Positions 18,687 through 27,902 of a stretch of 64,000 nucleotides of DNA are shown here, piece after piece. A program made the position numbers and the translations under genes. The notes under the pieces are model-generated. The model was not told the DNA's origin. It did no database searches and saw nothing but the letters and a program-made list of their open reading frames with translations. Each line of letters starts with the position of its first letter. Positions within the stretch are counted from its first letter, which is position 1. Origin of the DNA: Alphaproteobacteria bacterium (GTDB taxonomy: Bacteria > Pseudomonadota > Alphaproteobacteria > Caulobacterales > Maricaulaceae); the NCBI GenBank assembly GCA_016124675.1, contig WGNG01000003.1:1-64000 (forward strand), written 5' to 3'.

Positions 18687-19853
18687 TCAGCGCTCTTTCG
18701 CGCGCGAGGCCACCGCGAGATAGAAGGCTGCGAACAGGGCGAACGCGGCCAGAAGCCCCCACGGATTGAACGCGTCCATCGCGGCGCCCGCCGTGACCGG
18801 TCCGACCAGCGATCCGAACCCGTAGGCGAAAATGAAGGCGGCGTTCGCGCTGGCCAGCTGTCCCGGGCGCACCCGCTCGCCCATCAGGGCGAGGCCGACC
18901 GTGTAGAAGGCGCTGGCGACGCCGACATAGAGAAAGATCATCGGATAGAGCGCCCACAGGCGCGCGCCGGCGATGGCGATGAGCAGGGCGAGCACCAGCG
19001 CCCCGCCGGCGATGAGCTTCAGGGTCACCAGCCGCCCGGCCCGGTCGGCGAAGCGCCCGATGGGGATTTGCATGGCGATGGCGCCCAGTGCGCCGACGGC
19101 GACCAGCAGGCCGACGACCGTTTCGGTGAAACCGAGACGTTCGGCGTAGACGGGTACAAGCGCGAAGATTCCTGTCTCCAGAGCGCCGAAAACGAACCCC
19201 GCCAGGATCGCGATTGGCGCAAGACGACCCGCATTCCACAGCGCCAGCGGTCCGGCTTCGGTGCGGTCGGGAGCGATCAGGTCGGGTCCCTTGAGAAACA
19301 GGATTGGAATGGCGCCCAGCAGGAAGATCGCGCCGCCGGCGAGCCAGGGAGCGAAACCCTGCGATCCCAGGACCGCCAGAAGCACGCCGCCTGATCCGAA
19401 ACCACCTGACAAAACAGTGGCATAAACCGCCAGCAGTCCGGCCCGGCTTTCCGGTTTGGCCAGCTGGTTGATCCAGGTTTCGCTCGCCACGAAGATCACC
19501 GTGACGGCCAGGCCGATGGTGAAGCGCAGGATGAACCATACCGTCACATCGGGCAGCAGCGGGAAGATCAGTATCCCCAGCCCTGTCAACGCGGCGCAGG
19601 CCGCAATGGTCAGGCGCGGAGGGGTGCGCGCCAGCAAGGGCGGGATGAGCGGCGTCGCCGCCAGGGTCGACATCGCCGCCGCTGCGGCATTGAGGCCGAC
19701 CACCGCGCCCGACCCGGTCATGGCTTCAAGATTGAGCGCCACCAGGGGCATAAGCAGGCCAAAGCCACATCCCGCCATGGCCGCGCAGAGGATCGCGGCG
19801 CACAGCGACCGCGTGCGGCCCAGCGCCGGGTCAGTAAGAAATCGGATGGCCAT
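18687..19853 (-). CDS. MFS transporter, YcaD-like
   Basis: 388 residues with about 12 hydrophobic segments, starting at [26 protein letters not shown]. The loop between helices 2 and 3 and the segment [35 protein letters not shown] resemble the YcaD group of the major facilitator superfamily, with a second-half GRFADRAGR motif. It sits in the inner membrane. Substrate is unknown and neighbours give no clue. Confidence 0.85.
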   Translation of the reverse strand: MAIRFLTDPALGRTRSLCAAILCAAMAGCGFGLLMPLVALNLEAMTGSGAVVGLNAAAAAMSTLAATPLIPPLLARTPPRLTIAACAALTGLGILIFPLLPDVTVWFILRFTIGLAVTVIFVASETWINQLAKPESRAGLLAVYATVLSGGFGSGGVLLAVLGSQGFAPWLAGGAIFLLGAIPILFLKGPDLIAPDRTEAGPLALWNAGRLAPIAILAGFVFGALETGIFALVPVYAERLGFTETVVGLLVAVGALGAIAMQIPIGRFADRAGRLVTLKLIAGGALVLALLIAIAGARLWALYPMIFLYVGVASAFYTVGLALMGERVRPGQLASANAAFIFAYGFGSLVGPVTAGAAMDAFNPWGLLAAFALFAAFYLAVASRAKER

Positions 19854-19864
19854 GGTGCAGGCGG

Positions 19865-20467
19865 CTATAGCGGCTGTTCCGCACGCTGTCCCGCCCGAAA
19901 TGTCACTTTCAGCGGCGGCGCGCCCGCCCCTTGCAGCGCGCGGCGCAGAAAGGGCGCAAGCGCTGGGTCTTCAAGGGTTTGCACGGCGGCGCCGGCATCC
20001 AGCCAGACCAGGCGGTCACACCGTCCGCGCCGTTTGATCGAGTTGGAGACGGAGTTCATCGGGGCGCAAAAAACGCGTATGTGGCGACGTCCGGGGGCGC
20101 CCACGGGGTCGATCGCACGCCCCAGGAAGACAAGCGCGGCCCTGTCCGGCGCAAGCTGGTGACGCGCGACCCGCCCCCACACGCCCTCGCGCGCCAGACG
20201 CGCGCCCTCAGGAGCAGGACGGGCGATCAACTGACCGAGCGCCTCAAGCGCCGCGCGCAGGGCGGCGTCCTGAAACGCGGCGCTGCGCGTTTCGGGGGCG
20301 CCCAGCCAGCGCCGGGGCAAAGCCGGCGCGGCCACCGCCGCGAAGCCGTCGCCGCGCTCGGGGCGGGCCATGGGGGCGACGAGGCTGGCGCCCTCGCGGC
20401 CAAAGGCCAGCCGGCCGGTATGGAGATCGGTCAGAAGCAGGGCGGCCATGTCCACAGGCCGGCTCAT
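19865..20467 (-). CDS. degenerate Nudix-like protein lacking the catalytic glutamates
   Basis: 200 residues, starting at 20467 with a 4-base ATGA overlap with the Nudix gene. The segment FQDAALRAALEALGQLIARP aligns with the Nudix helix AALRETAEETGLLLARP of its neighbour, but RExxEE has become RAxxEA. The next part (LVFLGRAIDPVGAPGRRHIRVFCA) aligns with LVARAITPPGRTRRFDAWFFHA. The metal-binding glutamates are therefore largely lost and hydrolase activity is unlikely. A partner or regulatory role of an inactive duplicate is an inference. Confidence 0.6.
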   Translation of the reverse strand: MSRPVDMAALLLTDLHTGRLAFGREGASLVAPMARPERGDGFAAVAAPALPRRWLGAPETRSAAFQDAALRAALEALGQLIARPAPEGARLAREGVWGRVARHQLAPDRAALVFLGRAIDPVGAPGRRHIRVFCAPMNSVSNSIKRRGRCDRLVWLDAGAAVQTLEDPALAPFLRRALQGAGAPPLKVTFRAGQRAEQPL

Positions 20468-21156
20468 ATCTCGTCCACCCTCGGACCCCTGGGTGTCACC
20501 CGCGCGCAGCGCACCGGCGCATCGCGGCGCGCGAGGCGCGCTTCCAGCTCGGACAGGACGAAGCGGGTGATGATGGGAATGTCGAGATGGCGCGCGGCGT
20601 CGAGCTCCACCCAGCGCAAATCCTCCAGCTCGCCATTGCTGACAAGCCGGCTGTCGCCATGGATCTGATCGGCTTGGGCGTGGAAGAACCAGGCGTCGAA
20701 GCGGCGCGTGCGCCCGGGCGGGGTGATGGCGCGCGCGACGAGATCGAGGGCCGCCGCGTCGGGCCGCACGCCCGCAGCGGCGAAGGCCCGCCAGGCGGCG
20801 CCCGGGCGCGCAATCGCGCCGGGCCGGGCGAGGAGAAGCCCGGTCTCTTCAGCCGTTTCGCGCAAGGCGGCGGCGGCGGCGGCGCGCGCGCGCCGTTCGC
20901 TCAGCACACGGGTCAGCACGGCGCGCACATCGTCGCGTGGTTCGCGCGCCAGCGGGGCGTAGCCGTCCGCCCGGTCCACACGCCCGCCGGGGAAGACATA
21001 TTTCTGCGGCATGAAGACATGGCCGCCCGAGCGCCGTCCCAGCAGAAGCTCGACGGCGCCGCTGGCGCGCTTGCGCGTCAGGATCAGCGAGGCGGCCAGA
21101 CGGGGGCGCTGTCTGGCAGGCAGGTTGGGGCGGGTATCAGCTTCTGCGTCGGCCAT
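20464..21156 (-). CDS. Nudix hydrolase
   Basis: 230 residues from ATG 21156; an ATG at 21192 is also in frame. FPGGRVD and the downstream helix ALRETAEETGLLL give a Nudix box with a long insertion between the glycine part and the REx2EE part, as in the NUDT19/CoA-pyrophosphatase-like group. It should hydrolyse a nucleoside-diphosphate-linked substrate, possibly acyl-CoA or an oxidised nucleotide. It overlaps the end of rnr by about 20 bases and the degenerate copy downstream by 4, forming a topA-rnr-Nudix-Nudix-like operon. Confidence 0.85.
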   Translation of the reverse strand: MADAEADTRPNLPARQRPRLAASLILTRKRASGAVELLLGRRSGGHVFMPQKYVFPGGRVDRADGYAPLAREPRDDVRAVLTRVLSERRARAAAAAALRETAEETGLLLARPGAIARPGAAWRAFAAAGVRPDAAALDLVARAITPPGRTRRFDAWFFHAQADQIHGDSRLVSNGELEDLRWVELDAARHLDIPIITRFVLSELEARLARRDAPVRCARVTPRGPRVDEI

Positions 21157-23401
21157 GGGGTTTGGTCGGGCGGCCGCCCCCGCGGCGCTCAAGGCCCTTG
21201 CGGCCTGAACGGGCGGACGTGCGGCCGCGATTCGGATCTCCAGCTTCAGGAGGCGTCAGCATGTCGAAGATCAGCCCGCCCGTCACGGGCGTGGCCTCGA
21301 CCAGACGCACCTTGACGCGCATGCCGAGCCGGAAACGCCCGCCGCTGCGCTGGCCGATCAGGGCGTGCGCGCCTTCATCATGGGTGAAATACTCATCACC
21401 CAGCTGGGAGATGGGGCACAATCCGTCAGCGCCGGTTTCATCAAGCCGCACGAACAGGCCGAACCGGGTCACGCCCGTGATGCGGCCATCGAACTCACCG
21501 CCGGTGCGCGAGGAGAGCCAGCCGGCGATATAGCGGTCCACTGCGTCGCGCTCGGCGGCCATGGCCCGGCGCTCGTTGAACGTGGTCTCCTCGGCGATCG
21601 CCTGCAGCTGGCTGCGCTCCTCGTCGCTCTGACCGTCATCGCCGAGCCTGAAGGCGCGGATCAGGGCGCGGTGGATGGTCAGATCGGCATAGCGCCGGAT
21701 CGGCGAGGTGAAGTGGGAGTAGCGCTGCAGATTGAGCCCGAAATGGCCGATATTATTGGTGTCGTAGACCGCCTGGGACTGGCTGCGCAGCACAACTTCA
21801 TTGACGGTCTCATAGTGCTCGCCGCCTTCGGCCGCCTTCAGCACCACGTTGAAGCGGGCGGGCGTGACCCGGTCGCCGCGCGCCCATTTCAGGCCGACAT
21901 GGGGCAGGAACTCCGCGAGATTCTCCAGCTTCTGCGCGCCCGGCTCGTCATGGACGCGGTAGATCTGCGCGACGCGCCTCTCCTCCAGCGCTTCGGCCGC
22001 AGCGACGTTGGCCTGGATCATCATCTCTTCGATCAGCTTGTGGGCGTCGAAACGGTCGCGCAGCTTCACGCCCAGCACCGAGCCGTCCTCGCCGATCAGG
22101 ATCTTGCGTTCGGGGGCGTCGATCTCCAGCGGTTCGCGCCGGTCACGCGCGCGCTTGAGCGCCGCGTACGCCCCCCACAGCGGCTTCAACACGCCCTCGA
22201 GCAAGGTCTCGGCCTTGCCCTTGCCGCGCCCGTCAATGGCTTCCTGAGCGTCTTCATAGGAGAGGCTGGCGGCAGAGCGCATCCAGCCGCGGATGAAGGC
22301 ATGACCGCGCTTGTTCCCGTCGCGGTCGAACACCATGCGCACGGCAAGGCAGGGCCTTTCCTCGCCCTCTTTCAGCGAACACAGATCATTGGACAAGCGC
22401 TCTGGCAGCATCGGGGCGACCCGGTCAGGCAGATAGACCGACACGCCGCGATTGCGTGCGCCCTTGTCCAGCGGCGAAGCGGCGCGCACATAGGCGGCGA
22501 CGTCCGCGATGGCGACGATCACCACCCAGCCGCCGGCATTCTTCGGGTCCTCGTCCGGCGCCGCCCAGACTGCGTCATCGTGATCGCGTGCGTCGTGCGG
22601 GTCGATGGTGATCAGGGGCGTGCCGCGCAGATCGGTGCGATCACCCATTCTGGCCGGGCGGATCGCCTCGACCTCCTTGAGCTCGGAATCGGAAAAGCCT
22701 TCGGGCACGCCATGCTCGGCCATGGCGATGACCGAGCCCGCGCGCGGACTGTCGGCGCGGCCGATCACCTCTTCGATGATGGCGGTCTTCACGCCATGGC
22801 GCCGCTCGGATTCCACGCGCACGCTGACGAGATCGCCATCTTCTGCCTTGCGCGTCTCGCCGCGGGCCGGGACGAATTCGTGGCGCGCGCGCCGATCCAC
22901 CGGCACGAGGCGCGCCTCGCCGGGACCAGACACGCGCAGCACGCACAACACGCGCTCCGTCGCCTGGCCCAGCACGCGGATGACCTGAGCGTCGTAACCG
23001 CCTTCGTCATCCGCGATGAGCTTGGCCAGCACCCGGTCCCCGACCCCGGCCGGGCGGATGCGGCCCGATTTGCGCTCGGGGGCGAGGCGGATCACGGGTC
23101 CCTGCAGCTCGCCCTTCACCGGGCGGCACAGAAACTCGCCATCAACGTCACGGTCATAGACGTCCAGCACGGTGACTGACGGCAGGCCGCCGGCGATGTC
23201 ATAGGCTTTCGCGCCGGTCTTGCGGATGACGCCTTCAGCTTCCAGCTCGCGCAGCGCGTCCTTGAGCCCGATCCTTTGATCGCCGGACAGGCCGAGCGAG
23301 CGGGCGAGCTCGCGCTTGGTGAAGCGGCCTTCGCCCAGCTTGACGGCCTCAATCAATCCCTTGCGGGTGAATCCGTGCGCTTCATAAGGGTCGCGGCTCA
23401 A
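21137..23401 (-). CDS. rnr: ribonuclease R
   Basis: 754 residues. An N-terminal winged-helix-like part (HGFTRKGLIEAVK) and cold-shock domains precede the RNB catalytic core, where IDPHDARDHDDAVW (about 265-278) carries the metal-binding aspartates. The S1 domain (GGEFDGRITGVTRFGLFV) and a basic Arg/Gly-rich tail follow. It is a processive 3'-5' exoribonuclease that degrades structured RNA. The start is a TTG at 23401 that overlaps the topA stop as TTGA, which indicates translational coupling to topA. Confidence 0.95.
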   Translation of the reverse strand: MSRDPYEAHGFTRKGLIEAVKLGEGRFTKRELARSLGLSGDQRIGLKDALRELEAEGVIRKTGAKAYDIAGGLPSVTVLDVYDRDVDGEFLCRPVKGELQGPVIRLAPERKSGRIRPAGVGDRVLAKLIADDEGGYDAQVIRVLGQATERVLCVLRVSGPGEARLVPVDRRARHEFVPARGETRKAEDGDLVSVRVESERRHGVKTAIIEEVIGRADSPRAGSVIAMAEHGVPEGFSDSELKEVEAIRPARMGDRTDLRGTPLITIDPHDARDHDDAVWAAPDEDPKNAGGWVVIVAIADVAAYVRAASPLDKGARNRGVSVYLPDRVAPMLPERLSNDLCSLKEGEERPCLAVRMVFDRDGNKRGHAFIRGWMRSAASLSYEDAQEAIDGRGKGKAETLLEGVLKPLWGAYAALKRARDRREPLEIDAPERKILIGEDGSVLGVKLRDRFDAHKLIEEMMIQANVAAAEALEERRVAQIYRVHDEPGAQKLENLAEFLPHVGLKWARGDRVTPARFNVVLKAAEGGEHYETVNEVVLRSQSQAVYDTNNIGHFGLNLQRYSHFTSPIRRYADLTIHRALIRAFRLGDDGQSDEERSQLQAIAEETTFNERRAMAAERDAVDRYIAGWLSSRTGGEFDGRITGVTRFGLFVRLDETGADGLCPISQLGDEYFTHDEGAHALIGQRSGGRFRLGMRVKVRLVEATPVTGGLIFDMLTPPEAGDPNRGRTSARSGRKGLERRGGGRPTKPHGRRRS

Positions 23402-26040
23402 TTTGCATCCTTCTTGGCGGCCGTCTTCTTCGCTGCAGGCTTTTTGGGCGCGGCCTTTTTGGCCGCAGCCTTCTTCTTCGGCGCTGGCTTGCCAGCCGCC
23501 GGCCCGGGGGCCTTGCGCGCGGCAGGCTTCTTGCCGCCGCCGTCCTTGGCGGCCTTGGCGGCGATCAACTCCACCGCCTGGTCCAGAGTCACGGCCTGCG
23601 GGTCCATGCCGCGCGGCAGGGTCGCATTGATCTTGCCGTGCTTCAAGTAAGGCCCGTACCGCCCGCTCATCACGCTGATTGCGCCGCCCTCGGACGGATG
23701 CTCGCCCAGCTCCTTGAGCGGCGCCGCCGAAGCGCCGCCGCGCGCGCCGCGTCCGGCCTTTTTCTGCGCGATGAGGTCCACGGCGCGGTTGAGGCCCACT
23801 TCAAAGACTTCCTCGCCATTGGCCAGATTGGCGTAGGTGGCGCCATGGCGCACGAACGGGCCATAGCGCCCGATCCCCGCCTCGATGGGTTCGCCATCCT
23901 CGGGGTGCAGGCCGACGAGGCGCGGCAGGTCGATCAGCTTGATCGCCTGCTCCAGCGTCAGCTCCGCCGGGCTCCATCCCTTGGGCAGCGAGCCGCGCCG
24001 GGGCTTTTCCTCGCCCTCGATGGTCATTTCCAGATAGGGGCCGAACCGGCCATCCTTGAGATAGATGGTCGCGCCGGTTTCGGGATGCTCGCCCAGAGCG
24101 CCGTCGCCGCCGGCCCCGGCGGGCGGTTCGTTGACGCCCAGGGGCCGGGTATAGCGGCAGTCGGGATAGTTGGAGCAGCCCACAAAGGCGCCGTGCTTGC
24201 CCAGGCGCAGCGACAGCGTCCCAACGCTGCAGGACGGGCAGATGCGCGGGTCCGAGCCGTCCTCGCGCGGGGGGTAGATCAGCGGTTCGAGCGCAACATT
24301 CATCGCGTCGATCACGTCGCCGATGCGCAGATCCTTGATGTCTTCCACGCTGGCCGAGAAGTCTTTCCAGAACGCGCGCAGCACGTCCTTCCAGTTCATC
24401 TCGCCAGCCGACACCTTGTCGAGCTGGTCTTCAAGCGCGGCGGTGAAATCATATTCCACATAGCGCCTGAAGAAATTCTCCAGGAAGGCGATCACCACGC
24501 GGCCCTTGTCCTCGGGCACGAAGCGCTTGTCATCCATACGCACATATTCGCGGTCGCGCAGAACTGACAGCGTCGCGGCATAGGTGGACGGACGCCCGAT
24601 GCCAAGCTCTTCCAGGCGCTTGACCAGCGAGGCTTCGGTGAAGCGCGGGGGCGGCTGGGTGAAATGCTGTTCGGTGAAGGTCTGCTCGGCGCGCGCGCGC
24701 GCGCCTTGCGTGACGGCGGGCAGACGGCTCTCGCTCTCGTCCTCCTCGTCGTCGCGGCCTTCCTGGTAAAGCACGAAATAGCCGGGGAACATCAGCACCG
24801 ATCCGGTGGCGCGCAGCGCCAGCGATCCGTCCGCGTTCTCCAGATCGATCGTCGTGCGCTCAAGCCGCGCGCTTTCCATCTGGCTCGCCACGGCGCGCTT
24901 CCAGATCAGGGCGTAGAGCCGGGCCTGATCAGCTTCCAGGCGCAGCGTGTCCGGGCTGCGCGAGAAGCTGGTGGGGCGGATCGCCTCGTGGGCTTCCTGG
25001 GCGTTGCGGGCCTTGGAGCTGTAGAAGCGCGGCTTTTCGGGAACATAGTCCGGCCCGTGCTCGTTCTGGATCACCGCGCGGGCCTCGGCCACTGCGCCGC
25101 CATCCATCGAGACGCCATCGGTCCGCATATAGGTGATCAGGCCCACCGTCTCGCCGCCGATCTCGACGCCTTCATACAGGCGCTGGGCCGTGCGCATGGT
25201 GCGCTGGGCGTCAAAGCCGAGCTTGCGCGAGGCTTCCTGCTGCAGGGTGGAGGTGGTGAAGGGCGGGGGCGGGTTGCGCTTGGCGGGCTTGGCCTCCACC
25301 GCAGCGATCGTCAGCGACGCGGCGCGGATGGCGGCCTCGGCGGCGCGCGCGCGCGCTTCTTCAGCGATGGTCAGGCGGGTGATCTTCTCGTTTTCAAAGC
25401 GCGACAGCCGGGCGCGGAACACGCTGGCGGCGCCGTCTGCACGCACATCGGCGTCCACAGACCAGTATTCCTGCGCCTTGAAGCGCTCGATCTCGCTTTC
25501 GCGCTCTGTGATCAGGCGAAGGGCCACGGACTGGACCCGTCCGGCCGAACGCGCGCCGGGCAGTTTGCGCCAGAGCACGGGAGACAGCGTGAAGCCCACC
25601 AGATAATCGAGCGCGCGGCGGGCGAGATAGGCCTCGACCAGCTCCATATCCACGTCGCGCGGCTGGGCCATCGCGTCGCTGATGGCTTTCCTGGTGATGG
25701 CGTTGAACGCCACGCGCTGGATGTGCTTGTCTTTCAGCGCCCGGCGCCTGGTCAGCGCCTCCAGCAGATGCCAGGAGATCGCTTCGCCCTCTCGGTCCGG
25801 GTCGGTGGCGAGGATCAGCGTGTCGGCATTCTTCATCGCGTCGGCGATGGCCTTGATGCGCGTCTGGGACTTGGGATCGACCTCCCAGTCCATCGCGAAA
25901 TCCTCTTCCGGGCGCACGGACCCGTCCTTGGCGGGCAGGTCGCGCACATGGCCAAAGCTCGCCAGCACGACATAGCCGCCGCCGAGATACTTGTTGATGG
26001 TCTTGGCCTTGGCGGGTGATTCAACAACGACAACATGCAT
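23398..26040 (-). CDS. topA: DNA topoisomerase I
   Basis: 880 residues from the ATG at 26040, which gives the family start MHVVVVESPAKAKTINKYLG; a GTG at 26058 would add six residues. The Toprim domain has FGHVRDLP and TDPDREGE, and the nicking Tyr is in LITYMRTDG near residue 302. A C4 zinc finger (CPSC, then CSNYPDC) and repeated topoisomerase C-terminal modules (GRYGPF/GRYGPY types) follow, then a ~50-residue Lys/Ala-rich tail with motifs like AAKKAAPKK that binds DNA non-specifically. It relaxes negative supercoils. First gene of the topA-rnr-Nudix operon. Confidence 0.96.
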   Translation of the reverse strand: MHVVVVESPAKAKTINKYLGGGYVVLASFGHVRDLPAKDGSVRPEEDFAMDWEVDPKSQTRIKAIADAMKNADTLILATDPDREGEAISWHLLEALTRRRALKDKHIQRVAFNAITRKAISDAMAQPRDVDMELVEAYLARRALDYLVGFTLSPVLWRKLPGARSAGRVQSVALRLITERESEIERFKAQEYWSVDADVRADGAASVFRARLSRFENEKITRLTIAEEARARAAEAAIRAASLTIAAVEAKPAKRNPPPPFTTSTLQQEASRKLGFDAQRTMRTAQRLYEGVEIGGETVGLITYMRTDGVSMDGGAVAEARAVIQNEHGPDYVPEKPRFYSSKARNAQEAHEAIRPTSFSRSPDTLRLEADQARLYALIWKRAVASQMESARLERTTIDLENADGSLALRATGSVLMFPGYFVLYQEGRDDEEDESESRLPAVTQGARARAEQTFTEQHFTQPPPRFTEASLVKRLEELGIGRPSTYAATLSVLRDREYVRMDDKRFVPEDKGRVVIAFLENFFRRYVEYDFTAALEDQLDKVSAGEMNWKDVLRAFWKDFSASVEDIKDLRIGDVIDAMNVALEPLIYPPREDGSDPRICPSCSVGTLSLRLGKHGAFVGCSNYPDCRYTRPLGVNEPPAGAGGDGALGEHPETGATIYLKDGRFGPYLEMTIEGEEKPRRGSLPKGWSPAELTLEQAIKLIDLPRLVGLHPEDGEPIEAGIGRYGPFVRHGATYANLANGEEVFEVGLNRAVDLIAQKKAGRGARGGASAAPLKELGEHPSEGGAISVMSGRYGPYLKHGKINATLPRGMDPQAVTLDQAVELIAAKAAKDGGGKKPAARKAPGPAAGKPAPKKKAAAKKAAPKKPAAKKTAAKKDAN

Positions 26041-26221
26041 GGGATCAGGGCGACTCACAGCGCGGCAGCGGCGCGCAGATCATCCTGCGCAGCGGCGGCG
26101 GAAAGTGGGTGAAGGGCCGCAGCGAGTCAACACGAGCGCGCTGGCGGGCCCAGCTTGCATTTAGTGGTAGCGTGTGCGAAGAATGCTCTCAGGAGTTGTT
26201 TCCTTCATCCGGCTGATCGAT

Positions 26222-26488
26222 ATGAGTGACGATTCAGACGCGTTTCCAGATAGCTACTCAATGCTCACAGAGCCTGCGCCCGCCCCTGAGGCAGCGGGGT
26301 ATCTGATCGAGATGCTCAACTCTATGGCGGCGTTTGCGCACAAGAGCAACCTCAGCAATAGTTCCGTATTCCTGAATGCGGCTGCTATTCTGGTGTGGCA
26401 GGAGTGCCGGCTGCGCACCGAAGGGCCGCCGCAATTTCGCGACGGGATCGAGATCGTCTGGCCTGACGGCTTCGCGCCGCGCGAGTAG
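26222..26488 (+). CDS. small hypothetical protein
   Basis: 88 residues from ATG 26222; in-frame GTG 26174 and ATG 26183 are alternatives and none has a strong ribosome-binding site. The N-terminus is acidic (MSDDSDAFPDSY), then a helical part with YLIEMLNSMAAF and SSVFLNAAAILVWQECRL. I do not recognise it. The local sequence is less GC-rich than the surroundings and the gene lies beside a receptor remnant, so it may be real but recently acquired, or decaying. The 26041-26221 interval upstream has no other gene. Confidence 0.4.
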   Translation: MSDDSDAFPDSYSMLTEPAPAPEAAGYLIEMLNSMAAFAHKSNLSNSSVFLNAAAILVWQECRLRTEGPPQFRDGIEIVWPDGFAPRE

Positions 26489-26494
26489 GCGCGA

Positions 26495-26880
26495 TCAGAA
26501 GGTCCAGGCCAGCCCGATGGTTACGGCGCGTCCGGGAAAGCTCAGCACGCGGGTCCGGGTGAACCCCGCCTCCGGGGCCAGGGCGCGCGGATTGCTCTGG
26601 TTGAGCACATTGGTCAGGGCGACAAAGCCGATGGGTTTGACCTCGCCAGGGACAAAGCGCGCCAGACCGACCAGATTCACATCCAGGCTGTGATAGGCGT
26701 CCAGCCGCTCGCCATTGCGCGGACCGAACACGGGCCGGTCAAAGCCGGGCGCCAGCACGAAGGTGCGCACGTCCTCGAACCGCTCGAAGCGGCGGTCGTC
26801 GTCCACCAGGCTGCGGTAATACGGGATGGTGTGGAGCCTATACCCGAAGTGTGGCGCCAGATCGAAACCAGTGAGGAATT
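26495..26880 (-). pseudogene. TonB-dependent receptor, C-terminal remnant
   Basis: The minus strand encodes about 125 residues that read like the last strands of an outer-membrane receptor barrel. GERLDAYHSLDVNLVGLARF is followed by KPIGFVALTNVLNQSNPRAL, a receptor-type NVLNQ segment, and a terminal aromatic AWTF before the stop. No start, plug or earlier barrel exists: upstream of about 26880 the sequence changes character and runs into the prepilin peptidase gene. It is best read as the broken end of a deleted receptor gene, and the intact receptor at 31.5 kb shows that the type was present here. Confidence 0.6.
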
Positions 26881-26989
26881 TCCCTACCTCGTAAAGCCGG
26901 AGGCAGCCAGGTTTGCAAGAGTGGCGCGCCCGGCCTACACGGGGGGGACGGCGCGGTTCCGGGCGCCGCGGCGGCGGGGCCGGGTGAGG

Positions 26990-27466
26990 ATGATGTGGAT
27001 TGAGACGCTGGCGAGCGGCGCCGTTTTGCTGGTCGGCCTCATTGCGTTGTCTGTCATTGATATCCGGACCTTCCGCCTGCCCGACTGGCTTACCCTGCCG
27101 ATGATCCCCGCCGGCTGGCTGAGCGCGGTGTGGCTCGGCGAGCCCGTCTCGTGGCATGTGGCGGGCGCGGCGATTGGTTACGCCAGCTTTGTCGCGATTG
27201 AACTGGCCTATCGGGCCTTGCGCGGGCGCGATGGCCTGGGCCGCGGCGATGCAAAACTTCTCGCCGTTGGCGGCGCCTGGTGCGGCGCGCTGCTGCTGCC
27301 GGTGATCATCCTTGTGGCGAGCCTGGCGGGGCTCGCCTGGGCGCTGGCCTTACACCTCATCGCGCGCCGCCGCGTGACGGCGCGATCCGCGATTGCATTC
27401 GGCCCGTTTCTGGCGGGAGGCATTGCAGCGGCATGGCTGCTGCTGAAGGCTGGCGCCGCTCCCTGA
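26990..27466 (+). CDS. minimal type IV prepilin peptidase (A24 family), GspO-like
   Basis: 158 residues, nearly all membrane helices, from ATG 26990 (or 26993) next to GGGTGAGG. The two catalytic aspartates are visible as Asp24 in SVIDIRTFRLPDW and Asp87 in GLGRGDAKLLAVGG, the GxGDxK motif of aspartic prepilin peptidases. The N-terminal cysteine-containing methyltransferase domain of PilD/GspO is absent, so this is the peptidase-only form. gspG-K pseudopilins 13-15 kb downstream carry the required G|F leader sites and the gsp operon has no peptidase of its own, so this is their probable processing enzyme. Confidence 0.85.
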   Translation: MMWIETLASGAVLLVGLIALSVIDIRTFRLPDWLTLPMIPAGWLSAVWLGEPVSWHVAGAAIGYASFVAIELAYRALRGRDGLGRGDAKLLAVGGAWCGALLLPVIILVASLAGLAWALALHLIARRRVTARSAIAFGPFLAGGIAAAWLLLKAGAAP

Positions 27467-27518
27467 ACCCGTTCGGAATCACGAGACAGCCTGCTGTGAA
27501 CGCGCTAACCATGGGTGC

Positions 27519-27902
27519 ATGAAGCGGGGCGGAATCGAGATCGAGGGCTGGAAGGCGCAGCTGCGCAAGGGCGCGGCGGAGTTCGCCGTTCTCAGCCTGC
27601 TCGGCCGCAGGGAAATGTACGGGATCGAGCTGCTGGACGCCCTGTCCGGCGCCGAGGGGCTCGGGATTTCGGACGGCACGATCTATCCCCTGTTGAAAAG
27701 ACTGCAGGCTGAAGGCCGGATCGAGGCGCGCTGGGAGCCGAGCGTCACAGGACCGCCACGCAAATATTATAGGCTGACCCCTTCAGGAAGCGCCGCGATG
27801 GCCGCCATGACCCAAGCATGGGCGGAATTTCGCGTTCAACTCGACCGGATAGTGGGACCCGCCAGTGACCCTAGCGCCTCGGATCGAAACCTATCTGAAT
27901 GA
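27519..27902 (+). CDS. PadR-family transcriptional regulator
   Basis: 127 residues with a winged helix-turn-helix: AVLSLLGRREMYGIELL, then the hallmark DGTIYPLLKRLQAEGRI and PPRKYYRLTPSG. PadR proteins usually repress nearby genes and release DNA on binding a small ligand. The HAAS-type membrane protein downstream overlaps its end by 38 bases, a pairing known from many genomes in which the regulator and a HAAS/DUF1700-like protein form a sensing module. It could control the lipoprotein-receptor genes that follow. Confidence 0.9.
   Translation: MKRGGIEIEGWKAQLRKGAAEFAVLSLLGRREMYGIELLDALSGAEGLGISDGTIYPLLKRLQAEGRIEARWEPSVTGPPRKYYRLTPSGSAAMAAMTQAWAEFRVQLDRIVGPASDPSASDRNLSE

Noticed and set aside
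23400-23520. Apparent DNA repeat in the 3' end of topA
   Set aside because: It encodes the usual Lys/Ala-rich C-terminal tail of topoisomerase I and is a codon-level low-complexity region, not a mobile or regulatory repeat.
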